The notes: generated by a model from the sequence alone, not told the origin. A DNA stretch of 64,000 nt from Gelidibacter mesophilus DSM 14095 (GCF_000423005.1 NZ_AUHD01000001.1:496001-560000), one strand, 5' to 3'; positions 1 to 9,457 are shown, numbered from the stretch's first letter. Program-made: numbers and translations.

Positions 1-171
1 ATTAATTATAAAACCTCTTGGAGCTATCAATGGTTCTGGTTTCCTATGTTGGGCTGGGGGATGGGTGTCATTTTTCATGCCTTTGGGGTGTTTGGGTACG
101 GAAAAGAATGGGAAGAGCGAAAAATAAAAGAAATTTTGGAAAAAGAGCAGAACACTAAAACATGGAACTGA
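1..171 (+). CDS. 2TM domain protein, 3' end only
   Basis: This is the last 56 codons of a gene that begins upstream of the window; the frame is open from base 1 to TGA at 169-171. The protein end has one hydrophobic helix (WFPMLGWGMGVIFHAFGVF) followed by a charged tail GKEWEERKIKEILEKEQ. The same helix-plus-tail pattern recurs in the next gene, which marks both as 2TM-domain (PF13239-type) proteins. In Bacteroidota such genes commonly lie beside LytTR two-component genes, as here. Function is unknown; a membrane role linked to the LytTR system is inferred from position only. Confidence 0.7.
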   Translation: MNYKTSWSYQWFWFPMLGWGMGVIFHAFGVFGYGKEWEERKIKEILEKEQNTKTWN

Positions 172-485
172 TGGAACCTAATTATTTTGAAAAGGAACGT
201 TATGAACGCGCCAAGAAGCGCGTCAAGAGAATGAGCGGATTTTATAGTCATTTATTGGTATATGTGGTAATAAACTTGATGATCGTAGTTGTCAATATTC
301 AGCAACTGGACGCAGGAGAAAGCTATTTTAAATGGCAAAATTTTACAACGCTCTTTTTTTGGGGCATTGGACTTTTAGCGCACGGTCTTTCCGTATTTAT
401 GCCTTATATCGTTTTAGGCAGAAACTGGGAAGAAAAAAAGATCAAAGAAATTATGGAGAAAGATCGGAAGAGCAAATGGGAATAA
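162..485 (+). CDS. 2TM domain membrane protein
   Basis: This 107-residue protein has a basic N-terminus (about residues 8-25), two membrane helices (about 30-47 and 62-82) and a charged C-terminal tail RNWEEKKIKEIMEKD. It is a paralogue-like copy of the preceding truncated protein. It overlaps that gene by 10 bases. An alternative start at codon 4 (base 171) would give a TGATG stop/start overlap and is equally plausible. The pair probably forms an operon with the LytTR regulator downstream. Family function is not established. Confidence 0.75.
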   Translation: MELMEPNYFEKERYERAKKRVKRMSGFYSHLLVYVVINLMIVVVNIQQLDAGESYFKWQNFTTLFFWGIGLLAHGLSVFMPYIVLGRNWEEKKIKEIMEKDRKSKWE

Positions 486-489
486 TGGT

Positions 490-552
490 TTAAGAATCAG
501 GATTTCAGTATTTAGTATCAAGTATCAGGAATCAGGATTCAAGAATCAAGAG
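490..552. repeat. degenerate tandem repeat (tcagga/tcaaga units)
   Basis: The spacer between the 2TM gene and the LytTR gene holds imperfect tandem copies of AGTATC, AATCAGGA and AATCAAGA type units. It reads as a short purine-biased repeat with no coding potential. No function can be assigned. Confidence 0.5.
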
Positions 553-658
553 GTTGTGTGTTTTTAGGATGACAACATTCTACCACCAAGATTATAATTC
601 CTCAAACCTCAAATCGATTTACTATTCGCTAATACCAAACACCTAATTCCTAATACAA

Positions 659-1414
659 ATGAATGTAATCATCATAGAAGACGAAAAACCATCTGCACGC
701 CGTTTGCAGCGCATGTTGGGTAATTTAATGATTGAGGCGCATACCATGCTGCACTCTGTTGAAGAATCCATTGCTTGGTTTATAGAAAATAAACATCCTG
801 ATTTGATATTTTTAGATATTCAACTAAGTGATGGTTTGTCCTTTGAAATTTTTGAAGCTCTAGAAATCAATTCCGCCGTTATCTTTACAACCGCCTATGA
901 CGCCTATGCCTTACAAGCGTTCAAGCTTAATAGTATTGATTATTTGTTAAAGCCTATAGACGAAGAAGATCTTGCAAAGGCAATTGCTAAGTATAAAATG
1001 CGTTTGCCAACTCAGAAACCTGTAGTGATTGATTTTGACGACATCCGAAAACTATTGGTCAACCCCTTGGACCTCACTTATAAAAAGCGGTTCTCGGTCA
1101 AGCTAGGGCAACATCTTAAATTAATTGCTATTGAAGATATTGAGTGTTTCTATAGCGAAAATAAGGGTACCTATGCCTATACTAAAGACGGGAGAAATTA
1201 TCTTTTAGATATTAGTTTGGAACAGTTGGATTCAGACTTAGAGCCCAAACTGTTTTTTCGGGTGAGCAGAAAATTCTATGTGAACATCAACGCGATTAAG
1301 GATATGATCAGCTATACCAATTCCCGACTGCAAATTAAATTGAACACTTATAATGAACAGGATGTTATTGTAGCCAGAGAACGTGTGAAGGATTTTAAGG
1401 ATTGGTTGGAGTAG
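659..1414 (+). CDS. LytTR family response regulator
   Basis: This is a 251-residue cytoplasmic two-component regulator. Residues 1-115 form a receiver domain: acidic pair EDE at 7-9, phospho-acceptor Asp in DLIFLDIQLSDG near residue 52, the TTAYDAYA switch region and a KPI lysine near 100. Residues about 145-251 form a LytTR DNA-binding domain with the typical segment FFRVSRKFYVNINAI. Length and order are standard for LytR/AlgR regulators. The cognate 2TM/histidine kinase is probably upstream, outside the window. Target genes cannot be told from the sequence. Confidence 0.9.
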   Translation: MNVIIIEDEKPSARRLQRMLGNLMIEAHTMLHSVEESIAWFIENKHPDLIFLDIQLSDGLSFEIFEALEINSAVIFTTAYDAYALQAFKLNSIDYLLKPIDEEDLAKAIAKYKMRLPTQKPVVIDFDDIRKLLVNPLDLTYKKRFSVKLGQHLKLIAIEDIECFYSENKGTYAYTKDGRNYLLDISLEQLDSDLEPKLFFRVSRKFYVNINAIKDMISYTNSRLQIKLNTYNEQDVIVARERVKDFKDWLE

Positions 1415-2596
1415 CTAATCGTCAATTCTATTATCATCAAATGCTGAAGGCAACAACTTTGGAATAAATTTGATAAATAACGGCAGTAAAATGGCACCAC
1501 CTGGTAACATGAAAATTGCCAAACTTGGTATGGATTTAAAAATATCCATCAGTTGTTCCTGAATTTTTTTATGTTCTTCATCTGTCAGGTCTCTTTGGGT
1601 GGATTTTGTCAAAAGCACCATTAATTCCTTACTTTCCCTAAGTTCCTTTACCAAACGCTTGCTATTTCTGCTTATGAGTTTGATAACCATTTTACTAGAG
1701 TTATCATAAAAGCTCTGAACAAAATTCCGAGAACCTAAAGTGGCGATGCGGTTATCGTTTTGAGAATAAAAGCCGTCAATATCCAAAATAGAGTGCTCCA
1801 AAATGCTTGGATCTAGATTGAGATGATTGCAAAATTGGATCAAGAATTTGTTCTCAGATTGATCTATTAACTTATCTGTCCATGACGCCATACAGGCAAG
1901 GTCAATTGTGTATTGTTTTTCTAAATTAGTTTGAAGGGCACTGATTGCATCACCATAATCCATGGGTTCATTATTATGATAACGTCTGGATACTTTAAAA
2001 AGTTTGGTTAAACTATCGTCGTATTTGCTTTTTTGATGTTTGGATTCAAACACTTCAATCACAATGGTTTCAATGGCGTTTTCTATAGCCTGTAAATAGT
2101 GGTCAGAAACGCTATTGGTCTCTAAAAATTTTTTATAAGCAATGACATCTACAAAAAGCAGCGCATTTATAATGAAGTAATTGAAGTTTTTCGTAAAAAT
2201 ATTATCATCAATATGGATGCGTTTATCAATCAGGTCTTCCAAAAGGGCAGCAGATTTCTTTTTGCCTAAAATAGAATCAAAAATAGACGTTTTGCTTACC
2301 GTAATAGCACTGTAAAAACTGATGACGCTATCAATAAATTTTTCTTCAGAAGGGTTTTTACTATAAAAATAGAAGAAGGCCAGGATTAGGTTCGCCTTGC
2401 ACAATTCTTCATCGGTAAGGTCATTTTTAGGTAAGGCGTTGTTCACAATCCCAACATTGCTCCCATAAATAAATCCACAACGTTTTAATTCTTGATAAAA
2501 AGTGTCAAGAGGTTTGTTCAAAAAGGTGTCATCCGTAGATACTTCCTTTAATAATTTCTTTATCCAGCCAGAAGCAGAAGGATTCATAGTCGTCAC
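1415..2596 (-). CDS. LETM1-related protein
   Basis: This is a 393-residue, mostly helical protein with no signal peptide. The C-terminal segment (about 360-385) reads IPSLAIFMLPGGAILLPLF then IKFIPKLLPSAF. It closely resembles the membrane helix and LPSxF motif of the mitochondrial LETM1 domain. The rest is a helical region not recognised. Bacteroidota carry proteins of this architecture annotated as LETM1-related. Ion or proton transport is only an analogy with LETM1. The gene ends one base after the LytTR gene's stop, so the two are convergent with no spacer and no visible terminator. Confidence 0.65.
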   Translation of the reverse strand: MTTMNPSASGWIKKLLKEVSTDDTFLNKPLDTFYQELKRCGFIYGSNVGIVNNALPKNDLTDEELCKANLILAFFYFYSKNPSEEKFIDSVISFYSAITVSKTSIFDSILGKKKSAALLEDLIDKRIHIDDNIFTKNFNYFIINALLFVDVIAYKKFLETNSVSDHYLQAIENAIETIVIEVFESKHQKSKYDDSLTKLFKVSRRYHNNEPMDYGDAISALQTNLEKQYTIDLACMASWTDKLIDQSENKFLIQFCNHLNLDPSILEHSILDIDGFYSQNDNRIATLGSRNFVQSFYDNSSKMVIKLISRNSKRLVKELRESKELMVLLTKSTQRDLTDEEHKKIQEQLMDIFKSIPSLAIFMLPGGAILLPLFIKFIPKLLPSAFDDNRIDD

Positions 2597-3161
2597 TCAA
2601 TTAGAGTGCAAAGGTAATTAATTTAAGATGTGGACTGTCACGTTTTAATCATTCTATTTCATTAAATAAATTTCTTTTCTTTTGGCTTGGTTGACGTTTT
2701 TGATCGAGAAGTGGCGCTGGGAACACCTAAAATTCAACAGCATAAAAATAAATAATTTTCATTTTTGAACTTTATAAAAACTGAACTACTGCTTTTTTCG
2801 TATGCATGATCAGAGCGTTTATTGTGTTCATCTAGACTATTATATTTGAAAAAGGAGGTTTTAGTACTGTTAATTTGAGGGAATTAACGCTAACAGGAAG
2901 AATCAAGGTTATTCTTGTAAAGAATCCATGTGAGTTGTGGTAGTTTTAGAGTTTTTTTGTTAGTGGAAAGTGCTTAACTGTAGCAATATGGTTAGGTGCT
3001 TTTCTGTTTTAATAAAGATTCACTAGTTATAATGACACATTCAATTGATAATGGTGCAAAGATACCAGACTACGCGCAATCTTTTAAATTGAATAGTGAA
3101 TCGAGTTGGGGAAGAGATGGTGTTCGTTCTGTAAAACACTATGATATGAGGATTAGTGTAC
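2597..3161. other. intergenic stretch without recognised gene
   Basis: These 565 AT-rich bases separate the LETM1-like gene and a convergently placed secreted protein gene. The one short open frame here (2996-3190, + strand) has no signal, domain or sensible composition and overlaps the end of a real gene. No promoter, RNA or repeat could be supported. Confidence 0.4.
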
Positions 3162-3872
3162 CTAATCTCTCAACCGCCAAACTTCATTGATAGGATCACC
3201 TTTACTAGATAGTCCTTTATGGTGCCATTGTCCATCAACCAACTCATATTTGAATTTTAAGTCAAGTCCTACCCGAGAATCATCTTTTGAAAAGAATTCG
3301 ATGCGCTCAGTATAGTCACCATTTATGGTGGTGTAGGTTACGCCGCCAGTACCCATAAATTGTTTTGTTTCCGTATTATAAGCTATCCATTGAAATCGAC
3401 TCCCTGATAGAATTTTCATCGTTTTTCTAGGACTATCCTTATTGCGTACTTGCGCTTGGCCATCTATTATTCTACCCGACATTAACCAGGCGCCTTGCAA
3501 TTTTCCAGGGCCACCAGCATCTATTCTATCGAATTTCAAATGTGTATCTAAAATGTCAATTTCATTATCAGAAATGGCCAGTTTATAAGATATTTCGGTA
3601 CCAACCCGATCAGAATTAGTAGTGTCAAATTCTACTTTTTCTGTCATGACTTCACCTTCTAATGTCCAACTCCCGCCGTGAGTTGCGATAAATTTGCCAG
3701 TGCTTGCATTAAAGGTTGTTGATGCTAAATACCCATCTACAAAAGTTATTACGGTTTTTAACTGGTCGCCACTTTCAGAAGTCGTATCGTTTTCCCAAGC
3801 TCCAATAATACCTTGCGCCTGAATGCCAAAAGATGTAAAAATACAAAGGAGCGCTAACTTTAAATTTGTCAT
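3162..3872 (-). CDS. secreted protein with two lipocalin-like repeats
   Basis: The 236-residue protein starts with a Sec signal peptide (about 1-20, ending IQAQG). After it come two halves that look like an internal duplication. Both begin GAW, both have a middle GG-W/VT strand, and both carry a matching SDRVG or DSRVG segment (about residues 88-92 and 200-204). The pattern fits tandem lipocalin-like beta domains found in Bacteroidota secreted proteins. The ligand is unknown. It is transcribed alone. Confidence 0.65.
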   Translation of the reverse strand: MTNLKLALLCIFTSFGIQAQGIIGAWENDTTSESGDQLKTVITFVDGYLASTTFNASTGKFIATHGGSWTLEGEVMTEKVEFDTTNSDRVGTEISYKLAISDNEIDILDTHLKFDRIDAGGPGKLQGAWLMSGRIIDGQAQVRNKDSPRKTMKILSGSRFQWIAYNTETKQFMGTGGVTYTTINGDYTERIEFFSKDDSRVGLDLKFKYELVDGQWHHKGLSSKGDPINEVWRLRD

Positions 3873-3965
3873 GACGTTAAAATTTAGTGTGATTTAGCTT
3901 ATATGAATTATGATTGTTGATGACGATTTTCAAAAGATTGCATGATTTGCATAACACGTTTTATT

Positions 3966-4142
3966 TTAGTGACCGCTGTTCTTCGGTTTTTTTGTTGGTG
4001 TTCTATTTTTCGTTACAAGTAGCGCAATGCTAGCGGCAACCAAAAGACTTGAGATCAGAAAAGCAATGGACTTTTCTGAAACTAGATAAAGTATAAAGCC
4101 AGAAATTAATAAGATTGTGCCAATAATCCTTTTTGTCTGCAT
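3966..4142 (-). CDS. small membrane protein, 58 aa
   Basis: A 58-codon frame starts with ATG at 4142 and reads MQTKRIIGTILLISGFILYL at its N-terminus. It encodes two hydrophobic helices (about 5-21 and 26-43) joined by VSEKS, and a basic tail rich in Lys and Pro. It lies 10 bases after the VOC gene on the same strand, so the two are probably co-transcribed. No family was recognised. Confidence 0.6.
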   Translation of the reverse strand: MQTKRIIGTILLISGFILYLVSEKSIAFLISSLLVAASIALLVTKNRTPTKKPKNSGH

Positions 4143-4152
4143 ATGATTTGGT

Positions 4153-4506
4153 TTAAACAGCCTGTCCGAAAGTTAATAAATTATGGTCAGGATCTAACAT
4201 TGAAAATTCCTTTTGACCCCAAGGTTTTGTTTCTATGCTTCCATTTGGATGGATGCTCAACATTTTATCTATAAATGATTGATATAACATTTCAATAGCA
4301 TCAGTCCTGATATAAATTTGTCCGTAATTTTCTTGTGGATCAAGATCTTTGAATTGAAAAAAATGAATTTGAATGTCATCTCTTTGAAGCATTAAATAAT
4401 TGTCAAAATCTACGTTTCCAAATTCTGTAAACCCTAAGCGATCGTAGAATGCTCTAGTGGCACTTTTATTTCGCATTGGAAGCTTTGGATGAACGGCAGT
4501 AAGCAT
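4153..4506 (-). CDS. VOC family protein (glyoxalase/bleomycin-resistance fold)
   Basis: This is a 117-residue cytoplasmic protein with a single vicinal-oxygen-chelate module. The N-terminal strand and helix read PKLPMRNKSATRAFYDRLGF, the middle carries QIHFFQF and GQIYIRT, and the C-terminal strand ends FSMLDPDHNLLTFGQ. The position of the usual metal-binding Glu near the C-terminus is taken by Gln or Phe, so it may bind a drug-like ligand rather than catalyse. Bleomycin-resistance-like is the closest subgroup. Substrate unknown. Confidence 0.75.
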   Translation of the reverse strand: MLTAVHPKLPMRNKSATRAFYDRLGFTEFGNVDFDNYLMLQRDDIQIHFFQFKDLDPQENYGQIYIRTDAIEMLYQSFIDKMLSIHPNGSIETKPWGQKEFSMLDPDHNLLTFGQAV

Positions 4507-4565
4507 GTGTCAACGTATTTAAGTTTTCATTTAGATATCAAAAATTGTTTTGGATAGGGCAATGA

Positions 4566-4982
4566 TTATGGCGGACTTGATTGCATATCTAACGGGATTT
4601 CATCTATCAGATTGATTTGATCCAACATCTTATCCAACTCGATGAGGGAACTTTTTTCAATAAAGGCCGTATTGATTCTTAGCTCGTCATGATGGGTTCT
4701 TAGTAGATAATCACCCGCAATTTTTTTGATTTGTATGAGTTTATTTAGGTTGATGCTTTTGGGCGTCAGTTTGTTTCTCGTGAGGATTCCGTTATCGATA
4801 GTTAAATATTGTTTTGATTTTTCAAATACATAGTGAACCATATGAAGTAGCCCTAAGATTAAATATCCAATTGTAAAAACAAGAGATGTATCAAAAACAA
4901 AGCCCAAAACACCAAACGAAAGCCATATACATGCCTGAATTAGCTGAAATCGAAGTCTTTTTTTTGGATACTTGATTTTCAT
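4566..4982 (-). CDS. membrane protein with PH-like tail
   Basis: This is a 138-residue protein. A basic N-terminus is followed by two helices (about 11-28 and 32-48), then a soluble segment YLTIDNGILTRNKL with the strand pattern of small Bacteroidota PH-domain-like membrane proteins (bPH family). The C-terminal part is a helix with alternating acidic residues. Function is unknown. It reads in the same direction as the VOC gene with 59 bases between them. Confidence 0.55.
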   Translation of the reverse strand: MKIKYPKKRLRFQLIQACIWLSFGVLGFVFDTSLVFTIGYLILGLLHMVHYVFEKSKQYLTIDNGILTRNKLTPKSINLNKLIQIKKIAGDYLLRTHHDELRINTAFIEKSSLIELDKMLDQINLIDEIPLDMQSSPP

Positions 4983-5134
4983 ATCTTCTGATTTAAGGTG
5001 AGCTTTAGATATAAAAATAATGCTTTTAATTGGATTTTTTAAAACATGATTTAAAGAAGATGATATACTTATGATTTAAGTAGAGGTGCCGTCTTTAGAT
5101 CCACTTTTCGTTATGCTACCATCAAGGGAACTCT

Positions 5135-6433
5135 TTAATTGGATTGTTGGTAATATACTTCGCCATCTTTCATGACAAAAACAATGCTTTCTACACTTTT
5201 AACAAAATCAGTATTGAGATCGCCTTTTATTGCAATGATATCTGCATAGGCTTCAGGTTTTAAAACACCAATTTCGTTTTCCTTATTTAAATGTAACGCT
5301 GAGGTGTATGTTGCAGCTTGCAATATGTCTAAGGGTTTCATGCCGGCTTCAAAATAAGCGCGGAACATATCTTGAGATGATTTTCCTGCAGATACGCCAA
5401 TATTTGTATAATTATCTGAACCAGCTACAATAGGAATGCCTTTGCTGATTACGTTTGCTAATCTATTTTTTAAAGTATCAATATATTTATCAATCCAACC
5501 CAAATTATCTTTTTCAAGACCCGCAAGGTTTGCATAGATGTTCATGTAGGCTCTACTATTTTCAGTAGGTACAAGAAAAATCTTATTTTTAGCCATCAAG
5601 GCTAACGTGGAATCTGCAATATTGAAACCATGTTCAATACCATTAACACCGGCTTTAATAGCATCCCAAGCAGATTGGTTAGAGACCGTATGGGCAGTTA
5701 CCGTCAAACCGTAGCTATGTGCTGTTTTAACAATGGACTCTATTTCGTCTATACTCAGACGGGTATTGTTTGGGAGATTATCTGCAGCTATTTTTATGAG
5801 ATCTACGTTTTGGTTTATGTGCTCTCTGACGGCTATTTTAGCATCTTCTACACTTTTTATGATCCGGTATTCGAGATCGATAATACTCTGATGCTTTGGA
5901 GCTACTCCGTAAATTTGTCCGCCAGTGGCAGCAATAATTGGTCCTGAGGCAAAAATGCGCGGACCTTCAATAGTGCCTTCATTAATGGCATCTCGAAGTG
6001 CTACGTCAAGAAAAAGCCCCGAATTGCCAAGATCTTTGATACTCGTAATCCCAACATCTAAATAGGATTTGGCTCTTTTGGCACCTCTAAGCACTCGTAA
6101 AGCATCGGTTTCCATGGTAAGCGATTGAATGCTGTGTTCAGAGAAATCAGCATCAGCATCCTGTGAAAAAAGAACATGGGTATGAGCATCAATGAGACCT
6201 GGGAGTACGGTATACTCTGATAAATCAATGACATATTTATCATTAGGGAGAGAATTAAAGTCCCCTATAGAAACAATCCGTGTTCCTTTTACATAGATAA
6301 TTTTATTCTTTAAAAGTACGTTTTGTTGACTATCATAGAAAAGACCGGCTTTAATATAGGTTTCCTTTTGTTGTGCGACCAAGAATGTTGGCAAATAAAT
6401 GATGTATATTAAGATCAAGAAAACTCTATACAT
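5135..6433 (-). CDS. secreted amidohydrolase family protein
   Basis: A metal-dependent hydrolase of the imidazolonepropionase/prolidase-like amidohydrolase group. The chosen ATG (6433) gives MYRVFLILIYIIYLPTFLVA as a clean signal peptide; an ATG 48 bases further out (6481) would bury it. Visible motifs are LIDAHTHV (first metal site, HxH), a Lys in DLIKIAADN, VTAHT and GIEHGFN (metal His residues), and AGSDN near the C-terminus (metal Asp). The N-terminal and C-terminal strands form the usual small beta domain. Export suggests hydrolysis of periplasmic peptides or cyclic amides; substrate unknown. It is transcribed alone. Confidence 0.8.
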   Translation of the reverse strand: MYRVFLILIYIIYLPTFLVAQQKETYIKAGLFYDSQQNVLLKNKIIYVKGTRIVSIGDFNSLPNDKYVIDLSEYTVLPGLIDAHTHVLFSQDADADFSEHSIQSLTMETDALRVLRGAKRAKSYLDVGITSIKDLGNSGLFLDVALRDAINEGTIEGPRIFASGPIIAATGGQIYGVAPKHQSIIDLEYRIIKSVEDAKIAVREHINQNVDLIKIAADNLPNNTRLSIDEIESIVKTAHSYGLTVTAHTVSNQSAWDAIKAGVNGIEHGFNIADSTLALMAKNKIFLVPTENSRAYMNIYANLAGLEKDNLGWIDKYIDTLKNRLANVISKGIPIVAGSDNYTNIGVSAGKSSQDMFRAYFEAGMKPLDILQAATYTSALHLNKENEIGVLKPEAYADIIAIKGDLNTDFVKSVESIVFVMKDGEVYYQQSN

Positions 6434-6481
6434 GTTGCTTTCATATTTATGAATGGTTTGTTTAGGAGTCATTCCGTCCAT

Positions 6482-6843
6482 GTGTTAGCATACAACTGTC
6501 GCTTTAGAAGTCCTTAAAGTACAAAAAAATGATTAAAAACGTGTAATCAGCTCGTTAGATAAGGAGTTAGGTAAGTCATGAGTTTTTGTTGGTCACAACT
6601 AAAGTTAAAGCCTCAACAGAATATGTGTTGGGCTGGTATGGCTACTTTAGTTTATAAGTTTTTTGTGGTTTTATGAAGAAATAATGTCTTATAATAAAGC
6701 TAAAATTGTTGGAGGAAAATAGCAATGGAAGTTTTGATCCATCATTGAGAGTTTAATTTCCCGAGGGTCTTGATTTAATAGTATTTAGCGAGCTGACGCG
6801 TTTATGACGATATTCAGCATGTGCCAATTTTGATAGCATGTAT
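6482..6843. other. intergenic stretch with a long imperfect hairpin
   Basis: No gene is visible. Bases 6597-6652 hold nested inverted repeats: outer arms AACTAAAGT (6597-6605) and ACTTTAGTT (6644-6652), inner arms AGCCTCAACA (6609-6618) and TGTTGGGCT (6626-6634). A folded RNA or a remnant of a small element are both possible. Confidence 0.4.
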
Positions 6844-8322
6844 TTATATCAAAGAATAATGAGGCTTTTGGAGGGACTCCTTAACTTTAAGATACTCATC
6901 TGGAGTATCGGCAAGCACCATTAAAATATCATGAGCATGAATGACTGTCGAACCACCCGGACGGATGTATTGTTTGTTACGCTTTATTGTGACAATAAAT
7001 GCGGATGAGGGAAAGTTCACATCAACAATACGTTTATTTACTGCAAAAAAGTCGGGTAAAATCTCAAATTCCTGCATAGAAGATTTTGGTAGATCCAAGA
7101 GAAGTTGGTCTATTTCGGTGATTTTTTTTGCTTTTTCCGGAATGCCAACCTTCAACCATTTTGCAACAACCGATAACGAGGTTCCTTGAATCAGTACAGA
7201 GGTTACCGAAATAAAGAAAACGATACTAAAAATCATATCTGCTTTTTCAATGCCCGCTAAAAGCGGATAGGTTGCAAATACAATCGGCACAGCGCCACGC
7301 AAGCCTACCCAAGAAATATAGAAGCGTCTTCTCAATTTCATTTTAAAGAACATCAGGCTTATAAATACAGCTATTGGGCGCGCCACAAGAATCAAAAACA
7401 GTGAAATGAGCATGCCAACCCCGATATATGGAACTATTTCAGAAGGAAAGACTAAAAGTCCTAAGGTGAGGAACAACACAATTTGCATCAGCCAAGCCAA
7501 ACCATCGTACATTTTTAAAATGGTTTTCTTTTGAATAATGTCTTGATTTCCTAGGTATACTGCACAGATATAGATGGCCAAAAAGCCATTGCCTCCAACA
7601 AAATCAGTAGCTGAAAAGGTGATGAACATCAACGCAATCACTAAAACGGGGTAGAGGCCTTCAAATCCAAGGTTGATTCTGTTAATGATATATTTACTGG
7701 TTATTCCAAATCCAAAACCTGCACCTGCACCCACAATCATTTGTTGTAAAAACATAGGGACAATGGATGCAACACTTTGATCTTGATTGATCACTAAAGT
7801 CAAGAACGCGATGGTCAATACATAGGCCATCGGGTCGTTACTTCCGCTTTCCAATTCTAGAGTAGGCCGGATATTTTTTTTCAAGGCAAGACTTTTTGAC
7901 CGTAAAATTGAGAATACCGCAGCAGCGTCGGTTGACGATACTATAGAACCCAAAAGCATGCTTTCATAAATGGTGAAATCGGTAACATAATACACAAATG
8001 TTCCCAGCAACAGAGCGGTCAGTAAAACCCCTAAAGTCGACAAGGCAATACCTTCTCCAAGGATTGGTTTTATGGATTTCCAATTGGTGTCCAGGCCCCC
8101 AGAAAATAAAATGAAGTTAAGTGCAATTATGCCTATAAGCTGTGCGCTTTTTGGGCTGTCAAATCGGATCCCACCTATGCCTTCAGAACCTGCTAACATG
8201 CCTATGGCTAAAAACAATATGAGTGTAGGAACACCAAATCTATAAGAAGTTTTACCAACAATAATACTTATAAAAAGTAAAATAGAGCCAACTAATAGAA
8301 TGTTTTCAGTGGTTAGAATCAT
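6844..8322 (-). CDS. potassium/proton antiporter, CPA1 family with TrkA-C domain
   Basis: This is a 492-residue inner-membrane antiporter. About 12 membrane helices occupy residues 1-390, with the CPA signature ELESGSNDPMAYVLTIAF and a conserved second Asp/Arg region RRFYISWVGLRGAVPIVFA. Residues about 410-485 form a soluble TrkA-C (RCK_C) domain with strands such as AFIVTIKRNKQYIRPGGS. This is the architecture of NhaP2/CvrA K+(Na+)/H+ antiporters that regulate cytoplasmic K+ and pH. The length is close to that family. Ion preference cannot be read from sequence. Transcribed alone. Confidence 0.88.
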   Translation of the reverse strand: MILTTENILLVGSILLFISIIVGKTSYRFGVPTLILFLAIGMLAGSEGIGGIRFDSPKSAQLIGIIALNFILFSGGLDTNWKSIKPILGEGIALSTLGVLLTALLLGTFVYYVTDFTIYESMLLGSIVSSTDAAAVFSILRSKSLALKKNIRPTLELESGSNDPMAYVLTIAFLTLVINQDQSVASIVPMFLQQMIVGAGAGFGFGITSKYIINRINLGFEGLYPVLVIALMFITFSATDFVGGNGFLAIYICAVYLGNQDIIQKKTILKMYDGLAWLMQIVLFLTLGLLVFPSEIVPYIGVGMLISLFLILVARPIAVFISLMFFKMKLRRRFYISWVGLRGAVPIVFATYPLLAGIEKADMIFSIVFFISVTSVLIQGTSLSVVAKWLKVGIPEKAKKITEIDQLLLDLPKSSMQEFEILPDFFAVNKRIVDVNFPSSAFIVTIKRNKQYIRPGGSTVIHAHDILMVLADTPDEYLKVKESLQKPHYSLI

Positions 8323-8432
8323 GCTTTTATTTTAAAATACCAATTCTCGCGAAGATACTTCTTTTTATTTTTACGAATATTGCTGCCAAAATAAAAATCT
8401 GGTTTTGACTTTGGAGACATATCTCAAAATTT

Positions 8433-9095
8433 TTAAGATGGTCGATTGTTAGTTATAGGCCTTTCTAAATTTTGAGCTGCCGATAATTCCATAATGGATT
8501 TAAGTCCAATTACCGTTCTTCTTGTGTCGATTAATTCTGGCGCATCTATCTCATAAAAGGAGTGCGGTTCAGAATTATAATTAATTTGAGACCCATATAA
8601 TGCATTTGATTAGGGTTAGAGCAATCTGTATACCAGGCGGGCATAATGGACTGCTTGGGATTCTTTTTTAATACAGAGGCTTTTAGTAATCATGCATATT
8701 TTTCTTGTGAAGCAACAGAATCGTGCTGCAACATACGCCGTTGTGTGCCAGTTGCGAGCCTGCCCACTTGGGATATTCCAAGCCAACCAAATTTATCAAG
8801 AATCGATGTCAGTTGGTTTATCAGAATTTTGTACTGAGCTTCAACCACTTCCCAGAAGTATGCCATTTCAAAAGAGTCTTTTCCCAATATATTTTTGGCT
8901 TCAATATAGATATGTCTAAAGGCTTGGTCATTTTTTGAAAAGAATTTTTAATTCACTTTTTAAAGAGTCCAATTGCTGTGTTGTAGGATTTTTAAAAGAT
9001 TGGTTCGTTTGTGAGAAGAGAGAACCTTTCAATAAAAAGCAAAGGATAAGGCTAAAATAGTAAATAATATAGCGTTGAGTGTACTCAAAGATAAA
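8433..9095 (-). pseudogene. decayed DUF6624-family gene
   Basis: Translating the minus strand in shifting frames recovers one protein. A signal-like start (YFSLILCFLLKGSLFSQ) is followed by TTQQLDSLKSELKILFKK. A frame change then occurs in an A run, giving NDQAFRHIYIEAKNILGKDS, EMAYFWEVVEAQ and ILDKFGWLGISQVGRLATG. A TGA stop follows EKYA, and after further shifts the frame reads LYGSQINYNSE and YEIDAPELIDTRRTVIGLKS. The order GW..S.VG, QH.., YGSQ, RR..GL is that of DUF6624 proteins. At least three disruptions make it a pseudogene. Ends are approximate; the original stop is likely TAA at 8433-8435. Confidence 0.75.
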
Positions 9096-9457
9096 AACAA
9101 AACTGTTTTAAATTAAAGATGGTGTTTTGAGTTTTATTTGATTGTCAATGAGATTTTTAATAATAATGTGATAATCTGCTATTTAATTTATTGCGAGTTT
9201 ATAAATGAATAATTATTTCAGCAGCTTCAAAGAATGTCGAAACTGTGCGGTTCCCAGCTTTTCACTTCAGTTTTTAAAAATTTGAATAAGAATTTCACGG
9301 ATGTACCTGATTCTTTTGCTGAAATGTTGTGAGTTAAATCCTTAATCTATATCACGAATGCAACAGACTTCTAGTTAAACATGAAAAATCGTCGCTTTTT
9401 CAACACAGAGACCTAGTTCGAACTAAACACAAACGGATTTGGGATGGGATCAAAACT
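9096..9457. other. intergenic, nothing recognised
   Basis: AT-rich spacer between the DUF6624 pseudogene and a VOC gene. No open frame, strong palindrome or terminator was seen. Confidence 0.4.

Noticed and set aside
2996-3190. 64-residue open frame on the plus strand
   Set aside because: No signal, domain or compositional support, and it overlaps the 3' end of the opposite-strand secreted protein gene.
8646-8938. Several short overlapping plus-strand open frames
   Set aside because: They are antisense shadows of the DUF6624 pseudogene, whose protein is recognisable on the minus strand.
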